This document shows, in pieces, positions 1 to 5,418 of a DNA stretch of 6,364 nucleotides. Made by a program: the position numbers and the translations under genes. Every line of letters begins with the position of its first letter. The first letter of the stretch is position 1. Source of the stretch: Candidatus Bathyarchaeota archaeon (GTDB lineage: Archaea; Thermoproteota; Bathyarchaeia; Bathyarchaeales; Bathycorpusculaceae); NCBI GenBank assembly GCA_026014845.1, contig JAOZHM010000122.1, positions 1 through 6,364 of the forward strand, in the 5' to 3' direction. The notes below the pieces were generated by a model. That model was not told where the DNA came from. It saw only the letters and a list, made by a program, of their open reading frames with translations, and ran no database searches.

Positions 1-764
1 AGCCATTTTCCAACGTGAGCCATTCTCTTTTCAAGCGGCGTCTCTTCCTCTTCTGTAACTTGAACCATCTTGGCGATTTTGCCAAACTCGGTGTTCATCC
101 CAGTTGAAGTAACAACCCCTTTACCTCGTCCATAAACAACAACTGTGCCAGTAAAAACCGAGTTACGTCTATCAGAAACTATGATCTCCTCAGGCAAAGA
201 CGCAACATTCTTATTCACAGAAGTTGATTCACCTGTTAATGAAGCTTCATCCGTTTTCATGTTTATGGCTTCGATGAGCCTAGCGTCTGCCGGCACCTTG
301 TCTCCAGTATATAATAAGATAATGTCGCCAGGCACAATGTCACGGGTTTCAAGTTCCACTTCTTTGCCATCACGCAAAACCGTGGCTGTTGGAGCAGTCA
401 TCTTCTTTAGAGCTTCTAACGCTTTTTCTGCCTTATACTCTTGGGTGAAGCCCAGAACTGCGCACGCCATGACTATGGCGAAAATAACAACAGCGTCGTA
501 AATCTCAGCCTCTGACTGTGATTGTAAACCTATGATTATAGATAGAACCATGGCTGCAAGTAATATGATTATTAATATGTCTGTAAACTGTTCAAAGAAC
601 AGCTTTATTGGTGATTTTCCTTTTTCCTTTTTTAGTTCGTTAGGTCCGTATTTCTGTAGGCGCTTTTGTGCCTCTTCGACGCTTAAACCTTCTATTTTTG
701 AATCTAGGGCTTGCATAGCTTCATCGATTTTCATGGTGTGCCATGATCTTGACGTTTGCTTCAA
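1..764 (-). CDS. P-type cation-transporting ATPase (P2, calcium-pump-like), N-terminal part, truncated by the window edge
   Basis: Reading the complement from 764 down to 1 gives about 254 codons without a stop. The protein starts with the P-ATPase N-terminal domain (SWHTMKIDEA, then GLSVEEAQKRLQKYGPNEL). Two hydrophobic helices follow (near ILIIILLAAMVLSIIIG and AVVIFAIVMACAVLGF), then QEYKAEKALEALKK. The actuator domain carries VPGDI, GDKVPADARL and the TGES dephosphorylation loop (225-236, about residues 177-180). Such pumps use ATP to move cations across the membrane, and this N-terminal layout is typical of the P2 Ca2+/Na+ group. The phosphorylated Asp (DKTGT) and the ion-binding helices M4-M6 lie outside the window, so the ion cannot be assigned. 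I chose TTG at 764 because the Trp-His just before the first in-frame ATG (734) matches family N-termini; an in-frame stop lies a few codons upstream of the TTG. Divergent from hppA. Family certain; start less so. Confidence 0.93.
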   Translation of the reverse strand, partial: MKQTSRSWHTMKIDEAMQALDSKIEGLSVEEAQKRLQKYGPNELKKEKGKSPIKLFFEQFTDILIIILLAAMVLSIIIGLQSQSEAEIYDAVVIFAIVMACAVLGFTQEYKAEKALEALKKMTAPTATVLRDGKEVELETRDIVPGDIILLYTGDKVPADARLIEAINMKTDEASLTGESTSVNKNVASLPEEIIVSDRRNSVFTGTVVVYGRGKGVVTSTGMNTEFGKIAKMVQVTEEEETPLEKRMAHVGKW

Positions 765-789
765 CCTCCCGCTTAAGATATGAGCTAAC

Positions 790-798
790 TATTAAAAT
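790..798 (-). promoter_or_regulatory. Candidate TATA box for the P-type ATPase gene
   Basis: The complement reads ATTTTAATA, centred about 26-30 bases upstream of the proposed TTG at 764. That is the spacing of an archaeal TATA box for a leaderless or almost leaderless transcript. A GGGAGG sequence (765-770) abuts the TTG, too close to act as a normal Shine-Dalgarno for it. This is an inference from spacing and base composition; the region is AT-rich, so chance matches are easy. Confidence 0.35.
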
Positions 799-849
799 GA
801 AAAGCTCTTTTATTCTTTTCCGTACCACATTATTTTTCGATCAATTAAG

Positions 850-859
850 TTTATAAAAG
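850..859 (+). promoter_or_regulatory. TATA box of the hppA promoter, possibly bidirectional
   Basis: TTTATAAAAG closely matches the archaeal box A and is preceded by an A-rich stretch (CAATTAAG) that could act as a TFB recognition element. A start of transcription about 25 bases downstream, near 880, would give hppA a leader of about 50 bases. The core TTTATAAA (850-857) is a perfect palindrome, so the same box could in principle also serve the divergent ATPase gene, 86 bases away. Possible ribosome-binding bases for hppA are AGGAG at 911-915 (15 bases from the ATG, long) or AAGGG at 916-920 (10 bases). Confidence 0.6.
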
Positions 860-930
860 ACTTCATGAAACATCTACAAGTCTCGAAAAAAGAAAAAACG
901 TAACAGTGAAAGGAGAAGGGTCAGATAGAT

Positions 931-2988
931 ATGTTTGAACCATGGATCTTAGCGCCAATATCCGCCGTAATCTCAATCTTGGGAGGGCTTTACCTTTACC
1001 ATTATATAAACAAACAAGACAGCGGAACAAAAAAAATGAGGGAAATTTCCGATGCGATAAGAGAAGGAGCCAACGCGTTTCTGAAGCGTGAATACACTAT
1101 CTTAGCGGCTTTCGTCTTAGTAGTAGCGATTCTACTTGGAATTTTCCTCCCAGAACCCATATGGACAAGTAAAAATCTGATAGGGAACCTGAGCAGATCC
1201 TTAGCATACATGTTCGGCGCTTTCTGTTCTGCCTTAGCTGGATACTTCGGCATGGATGTTGCTACAAGGGCGAATGCGAAAGCAGCCAACGGAGCGAGAG
1301 AGGGCCTAAACAAGGCTTTTCCAATCGGTTTTCGAGGAGGAGCAGTCATGGGCTTAGCAGTTGTGGGTTTTTCCTTGCTTGGGTTAAGCATAGTTTACGG
1401 CGTCACACGCGACCCTCAAATAGTTTTAGCCTTCAGTTTCGGTGCAAGTGCACTTGCACTTTTCGCCAAGGCTGGAGGAGGCATATTTACAAAAACGGCG
1501 GACATAAGCGCTGACCTAGTCGGTAAAGTGGAACTTGGCATTCTAGAAGATGACCCTCGAAACCCAGCAGTCATAGCTGACAACGTAGGTGACAACGTGG
1601 GCGACGTTGCTGGAATGGGTGCGGACTTGGCTGACTCTTACATAGCAAGCATTGTTGCTGTAATGATACTTGGGCAAGTATTGGGACAGGTGGAGGTTCC
1701 ATTGATCTTCGCTGGCTTGGGGGCCGTCGCTTCCATTATAGGCGTAGCAACTGTGAGAGTGGGAAAAAAAGGTAATCCTGGAAGAGCCCTAAACATGGGA
1801 ACTTACATGACATGCATACTCTTTGCAGTTCTTTCCTACCTAGTGGTCTCATACCTCGGAATTGACCTCAGAATATGGGGCGCCACGCTGGTCGGATTGG
1901 CAGCTGGAGTTATCATAGGTATAACGTCAGACTATTTCACATCTATCGACCGTATGCCTGTTTTAAAAACAGCGGAAACTTCCAAGAGCGGAACTGCCCT
2001 GAACATAATAACAGGTTTTTCATACGGTTTGCACAGTGTTTTCCCGCCACTCGTAGGGATAGGCATCGCAGCTGCCGTTGCATATTTCCTTTGTGACCCC
2101 GTAGGAGAGGGCTATGCCGTTTTTGGGGTGGGAATGGCTGCTTTGGGAATGCTGTCAATTGTTGGAATGATAGTTGCCAGTGATGCATATGGACCTGTGG
2201 TTGACAACGCCAGAGGTGTAGCTGAACAGGCCGGCCTTGGAGAGGAAGTAATAGCTGTAACAGATAGGCTTGACGCCGCAGGAAACACAGCTAAAGCCAT
2301 AACGAAGGGCTTCGCGATAGGTGCCGCAGGACTGACTGTGCTCGCCTTGCTCGCTGCGTACAGAGAAATAGCTCAGAACGTTCTCAACAGACCTGTTGAT
2401 TTCAGTCTTATGAACCCAATGGTCTTGCTTGGTTGTTTCATCGGTATTGCTATTCCACCAGTTTTCTCGGCAATGGTTATGTTAGGTGTCGGGAAAAACG
2501 CTGACAGGATGATCGCGGAAATTAGAAGGCAGTTCAGAGAGATTCCAGGGTTGAAAGAGGGAAAAGAGGGTGTGAAACCTGATTATGCACGATGTGTTGA
2601 TATAGCGACGGTTGGGGCCTTGAAAGAGCTCTTGCCGGCAAGCACGCTTGCGATAGTTGCCACGCTGGCTGTGGGATTTCTCGGAGGCATAGAAGCTTTG
2701 GGTGGATACTTGGCAGGCAGCATATTCTCAGGTTTGCTTTTTGCTTTGTTAATGTCTAATGCTGGGGGTCTCTGGGATAATGCTAAAAAGTACATTGAGG
2801 CAGGTGCTTTGGGTGGTAAAGGTTCTGAGGCGCATAAGGCTGCGGTTGTGGGAGACACGGTTGGGGACCCGTTTAAGGATACGGCTGGGCCTTCACTTAA
2901 CACTTTAATCTGTGTGATGTCTCTTGTTGCATCTCTCTTCGCTGCTCTAATAGCACAAAACAATCTGCTGACCTTATTAGGTCTATAA
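931..2988 (+). CDS. hppA: Membrane-bound proton-translocating pyrophosphatase, K+-independent type
   Basis: The 685-residue product has the usual length of this family, which forms a dimeric integral membrane pump that hydrolyses pyrophosphate and exports protons. All hallmark motifs are present: GGGIFTK (182-188); DLVGKVE and EDDPRNPA (195-213) with the Mg-pyrophosphate acidic residues; DNVGDNVGD (217-225); SDAYGP (417-422); PDYARCVDI (550-558); and near the C-terminus NAGG-WDNAKKYIE, GKGSEAHKAAVVGDTVGDPFKDTAGPSLN in the 600s. GNTAKAITKG (451-460) has Lys455 and Thr458 at the two positions that, in this family, mark potassium-independent, proton-pumping enzymes. Two oddities: ADLADSY (231-237) has Asp235 where most members have Glu of ADLFE, and DNARG (425-429) has Arg428 where Gly is usual. 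Start: ATG at 931 preserves the normal short N-terminus ahead of the first helix. Arginine codons are mostly AGA/AGG (16 of 22), unlike the neighbours, perhaps reflecting high expression. Confidence 0.98.
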   Translation: MFEPWILAPISAVISILGGLYLYHYINKQDSGTKKMREISDAIREGANAFLKREYTILAAFVLVVAILLGIFLPEPIWTSKNLIGNLSRSLAYMFGAFCSALAGYFGMDVATRANAKAANGAREGLNKAFPIGFRGGAVMGLAVVGFSLLGLSIVYGVTRDPQIVLAFSFGASALALFAKAGGGIFTKTADISADLVGKVELGILEDDPRNPAVIADNVGDNVGDVAGMGADLADSYIASIVAVMILGQVLGQVEVPLIFAGLGAVASIIGVATVRVGKKGNPGRALNMGTYMTCILFAVLSYLVVSYLGIDLRIWGATLVGLAAGVIIGITSDYFTSIDRMPVLKTAETSKSGTALNIITGFSYGLHSVFPPLVGIGIAAAVAYFLCDPVGEGYAVFGVGMAALGMLSIVGMIVASDAYGPVVDNARGVAEQAGLGEEVIAVTDRLDAAGNTAKAITKGFAIGAAGLTVLALLAAYREIAQNVLNRPVDFSLMNPMVLLGCFIGIAIPPVFSAMVMLGVGKNADRMIAEIRRQFREIPGLKEGKEGVKPDYARCVDIATVGALKELLPASTLAIVATLAVGFLGGIEALGGYLAGSIFSGLLFALLMSNAGGLWDNAKKYIEAGALGGKGSEAHKAAVVGDTVGDPFKDTAGPSLNTLICVMSLVASLFAALIAQNNLLTLLGL
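1442..1459. repeat. Perfect 18-bp palindrome inside hppA
   Basis: GTGCAAGTGCACTTGCAC equals its own reverse complement over all 18 bases. It encodes part of GASALAL just before the GGGIFTK motif, so it overlaps coding sequence. It may be a by-product of the Ala/Ser/Leu codon run, or a binding or hairpin site. Confidence 0.6.
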
Positions 2989-2993
2989 CCCAT

Positions 2994-3024
2994 CACTTTT
3001 TGTCATTTAATGTCTATTTGTCAT
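2994..3024 (+). terminator. Probable T-tract terminator of hppA
   Basis: Within a few bases of the hppA stop the strand becomes T-rich (TTTTT at 2997-3001, then further short T runs to 3019). Archaeal RNA polymerase commonly terminates at such oligo-T tracts without a hairpin. The octamer TTTGTCAT occurs twice here (2999-3006 and 3017-3024). Supported only by position and composition. Confidence 0.4.
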
Positions 3025-3038
3025 AGTTTACAGCTTGC

Positions 3039-3113
3039 TTAAGCCCGTTGAAATCTTCTGTCGCACGCGCAGGACGCAGAATTTCATTTCAATCTCTCAT
3101 TTTAGGGGCTTAA
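3039..3113. repeat. Nested inverted repeats in the hppA-amidohydrolase spacer
   Basis: Three inverted pairs sit inside one another: TTAAGCCC (3039-3046) with GGGCTTAA (3106-3113); TTGAAAT (3048-3054) with ATTTCAA (3086-3092); and TTCTG (3056-3060) with CAGAA (3077-3081). The left arms are one base apart; the right arms are separated by 4 and 13 bases. The central loop is unusually GC-rich for a spacer (CGCACGCGCAGGACGC). In RNA this could fold as one long interrupted hairpin, either a 3' structure of the hppA transcript, a leader of the amidohydrolase transcript, or a small RNA. I do not recognise it as a known RNA family. Confidence 0.4.
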
Positions 3114-3198
3114 CTCTATGGTTCACAGAAAATGTTAAGAACAAAAAATTTGCATTAGTAATAATTGTGATGTTTGAATAAAGGAACGTGATGGATTT

Positions 3199-4473
3199 AT
3201 GTCTAACAAAAACTTCAGATTAGTAATTAAGTCGGGAAATGTCTTTGATCCCTTAAGTGGGGCAATAAAAGAAGAGCATACAATTGTAATTGTTGGAAGC
3301 AAAATCGCTTGGTGTGGCTCGGATAGTGCATTCGATAAGGAACCAAATGATGAGATTATCGACGCAACGGGAAAAACAATTCTTCCCGGAATGATAGATT
3401 GTCATGTCCATCTCCAATCGACAGCAACTCCACAGTACGAACGGAAATATCTCCGAACAACAAGAGGAATGCTACATTATTACGCACTACGAAACGCGCA
3501 GAATCATTTGATTCATGGCTTTACTTGTCTCCGAGATTGTGGAGGATATCCCGATTGGGGGCCTTCGTTACGTAGAATTTTCGATAGTGGTACTATTGCT
3601 GGTCCACGATTACTTGTTGCAAATTTAGCGATTGCTCAGTGGGGTAACCAAGAAGCTATTGGTCCTCTCGAGGTTCTTGAGTATAGCCGTCAGTTATCGG
3701 AAGTTAAGACCGGTGTTGATGGTGTGAAACATGCCGTACGTGATAGAAAGCGTTCCGGCTCAGATTTTATCAAGACACTAACAACGGGAGGGGTATTACA
3801 TGGAATGACTTCAAAAGTTGGAACAAGCCTTTTCCTGGATGAGGAACTATTGGCTATTGTAGAGGAAGCACATCGATTAGGGATGCATGTTGCTTGCCAT
3901 GCACATGGACGAGAAGGAATTTATAAGGCTGTAATGGCTGGAATCGACACAATTGAACATGGAAGCTATATTGATGAAGAAATAGCCGAATTAATGATTC
4001 AAAAAGGATTATATCTTATTCCAACCCAAATAGCAGGTTTGTCGTTGGCAAAACCAGAAATTCTGAAACAATTACCTCCCGAAGTTGCTGAAAAAACTAA
4101 GACTGTAGTTTCAGCTGTTCTGGAAAATCATAAGATCGCCTTTAACAAAGGGGTCCGTTTCGCCATCGGGACAGACGCTGGGACTCCAGGCAATCATCAT
4201 GGACAAACCGCTTCTGAAATAAAGAATATGGTAGAAAATGTGGGTATGACCCCAACTCAAGCCTTACAAGCTGCAACGATTGAATCCGCCAAAGCCATCA
4301 AAAAGGATGACATGTTAGGTTCCATCGAGCAAGGAAAACTTGCAGATTTAGTAATATGCGACTTAAATCCACTAGAGGAAATATCAATCCTACAAGATCC
4401 AAAGAACTTTGCTTACATCATTAAAGATGGAAAAATCATGGTTAAACATGGGCAAATTACGTATTTCAAATGA
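3199..4473 (+). CDS. Metal-dependent amidohydrolase, imidazolonepropionase/Xaa-Pro dipeptidase-like (COG1228 type)
   Basis: The 424-residue product has the amidohydrolase layout: a small beta-sandwich built from the N-terminus (about 1-63) and C-terminus (about 385-424, with GKLADLVICD and IIKDGKIM) around a TIM barrel. Visible metal ligands are HVH (His69, His71) after the first barrel strand, Lys192 in DFIKTLTTGG (the likely carboxylated lysine bridging two metals), His234 in HVACHAHG, His254 in TIEHG, and the catalytic Asp326 in IGTDAG. This set fits binuclear enzymes related to bacterial prolidase-like and arginine/lysine carboxypeptidase-like amidohydrolases; the actual substrate cannot be read from the sequence. 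No signal peptide, so cytoplasmic. ATG at 3199 follows AAGGA (3181-3185) at a long 13-base spacing; another ATG at 3191 is in the wrong frame. It lies 210 bases after hppA and probably has its own promoter. The family is certain, the substrate unknown. Confidence 0.92.
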   Translation: MSNKNFRLVIKSGNVFDPLSGAIKEEHTIVIVGSKIAWCGSDSAFDKEPNDEIIDATGKTILPGMIDCHVHLQSTATPQYERKYLRTTRGMLHYYALRNAQNHLIHGFTCLRDCGGYPDWGPSLRRIFDSGTIAGPRLLVANLAIAQWGNQEAIGPLEVLEYSRQLSEVKTGVDGVKHAVRDRKRSGSDFIKTLTTGGVLHGMTSKVGTSLFLDEELLAIVEEAHRLGMHVACHAHGREGIYKAVMAGIDTIEHGSYIDEEIAELMIQKGLYLIPTQIAGLSLAKPEILKQLPPEVAEKTKTVVSAVLENHKIAFNKGVRFAIGTDAGTPGNHHGQTASEIKNMVENVGMTPTQALQAATIESAKAIKKDDMLGSIEQGKLADLVICDLNPLEEISILQDPKNFAYIIKDGKIMVKHGQITYFK

Positions 4474-4500
4474 AAAGCGGAGTCATACAACGCGGGCGAA

Positions 4501-4508
4501 TTATATAA
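4501..4508 (+). promoter_or_regulatory. Candidate TATA box for the 235-residue gene
   Basis: TTATATAA lies in the 92-base spacer after the amidohydrolase, directly after a GC-rich patch (CGCGGGCG). Transcription would start near 4530-4535, giving a leader of about 30-35 bases before the TTG start. A second AT stretch, CTTTAAAA (4523-4530), is an alternative box. The presence of a box suggests the downstream gene can be transcribed alone. Confidence 0.45.
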
Positions 4509-4531
4509 TAGCAGGTAGAAGCCTTTAAAAT

Positions 4532-4547
4532 CAGATACTCAAATCTG
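4532..4547. repeat. Short inverted repeat (5-bp arms, 6-base loop) before the 235-residue gene
   Basis: CAGAT (4532-4536) and ATCTG (4543-4547) flank the loop ACTCAA. It sits between the candidate TATA box and the ribosome-binding bases, so it could be a leader hairpin or a small operator. It is short enough to be chance. Confidence 0.25.
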
Positions 4548-4565
4548 CTCTTTGGGTGTAAATAA

Positions 4566-5273
4566 TTGGTTCAGCCAGCTAAGATTTTTGAGATAAAAGA
4601 AAAAGCTGATCTCGGATTGATAGTTTGGAAGCTCAAGGATTTCCGTGAAGAGGAGCGTTACCAAACTGAGAACGGAGAAAACATAAATCTAGTAACAGAA
4701 ATTCTGGACCTGAAATCAAAGGACGACTCGATATCAGGAATTTTCAGCAAGGATTTCATACGCAAACGCTTTTACAGACGTAAGTTAGTTGAAGCCCCCG
4801 TCACAGAGGAAGCTCCTTTCTGGATCAGCCATTTTGAAGACAGAATTTTCATGATGGTGCTGGCGCCGTCTGTGGCTCGAGGAGTGAAGAAGCTGTTAAC
4901 AAACTACGTAGCAAACAAGCTCAGCAAAGTTCTTTTCATCGAACCACAAGCAATTGTTGAGGTGAAGATCTCCCATAGGACTCTTAAGGAGCTTCACGAG
5001 TCGAACCCCCAGGCGACGAAACTAATATGGTTTGACGAAGTTGACATACCGGGTATAGAAAAGCTTTGTCTAGCGGGATCAGATCTTGCTGACACGAGTC
5101 TATACCGGGATTATGTTGAACATGGAAAGATCTGGTATGTTGTCTTTGAATCCCAGAAGCGTGAGGCTGTGGTTGGGATTACAAGGAATTGTGTGGTAAC
5201 GCTCTTCAGCAGAAGCACTACCGAAGAGTTGGTGAATTACATTCTGGAAGACCTTCTAGTGCTCATTGAATAA
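4566..5273 (+). CDS. Unrecognised 235-residue soluble protein
   Basis: I do not recognise this family. The protein is charged, has no signal peptide or membrane helix, and is probably cytoplasmic. Visible parts: an N-terminal stretch rich in acid and base (KEKADLGLIVWKLKDFREEER, split around residue 20); a basic cluster FIRKRFYRRK (64-73); a middle hydrophobic strand-like segment with RIFMMVLAP (93-101); a helix-like VARGVKKLLTNYVANKLSKVLF (103-124); and a C-terminal part that looks like an alternating strand sheet (IWYVVFESQKREAVVGITRNCVVTLFS, 189-215) closed by an acidic helix (TTEELVNYILEDLLVLIE). The basic cluster could contact nucleic acid, but there is no recognisable DNA-binding fold. 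The start is TTG at 4566: an in-frame TAA lies immediately upstream, no in-frame ATG occurs near the N-terminus, and GGGTG (4554-4558) is well spaced as a ribosome-binding site. The reading frame is convincing from length and codon pattern. Confidence 0.85.
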   Translation: MVQPAKIFEIKEKADLGLIVWKLKDFREEERYQTENGENINLVTEILDLKSKDDSISGIFSKDFIRKRFYRRKLVEAPVTEEAPFWISHFEDRIFMMVLAPSVARGVKKLLTNYVANKLSKVLFIEPQAIVEVKISHRTLKELHESNPQATKLIWFDEVDIPGIEKLCLAGSDLADTSLYRDYVEHGKIWYVVFESQKREAVVGITRNCVVTLFSRSTTEELVNYILEDLLVLIE

Positions 5274-5307
5274 TAAACAGTCTGAATCACCGGATATTTG
5301 TTCTATG

Positions 5308-5340
5308 ACGCGCGCGCTAAGCTTTAATAAGTAAGCTAAC
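5308..5340 (+). promoter_or_regulatory. Candidate promoter of the MFS gene, TATA box flanked by an inverted repeat
   Basis: TTTAATAA (5323-5330) is a plausible archaeal TATA box; transcription would start near 5350-5355, about 65 bases before the ATG. AGCTT (5320-5324) and AAGCT (5333-5337) form an inverted repeat that overlaps and encloses the box, an arrangement that would suit a repressor operator. An alternating ACGCGCGCGC tract (5308-5317) lies just upstream. A second AT stretch (GTTAAAAT, 5341-5348) is an alternative box. All inferred from pattern and position. Confidence 0.4.
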
Positions 5341-5418
5341 GTTAAAATTCTTTTCTCGAAGTTTGAAGTTACGTAATACTGCAAAGCATCGATCGATTAG
5401 AAAAAGTATGGTGTGTTG

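Noticed and set aside
721..744. Minus-strand ATG at 744 as start of the P-type ATPase
   Set aside because: It is out of frame with the ATPase and reaches a stop after seven codons.
145..783. Two plus-strand open frames (145-501 and 532-783)
   Set aside because: They lie antisense to the P-type ATPase, whose conserved motifs on the minus strand are unmistakable; the plus-strand translations are low-complexity Ser-rich and have no family features.
1002..2996. Several minus-strand frames and one plus-strand frame inside hppA
   Set aside because: They are shadows of the hppA reading frame, rich in Pro, Ala and Ser as expected from antisense of a membrane protein gene, with no ribosome-binding site or domain.
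3191..3223. ATG at 3191 as amidohydrolase start
   Set aside because: It is in a different frame and stops after about ten codons.
3199..4473. Recent horizontal transfer of the amidohydrolase based on arginine codons
   Set aside because: It uses CGN for 12 of 16 arginines against 6 of 22 in hppA, but the 235-residue gene (8 of 13) and the MFS gene (10 of 16) are also CGN-rich, so hppA is the outlier and the argument fails.
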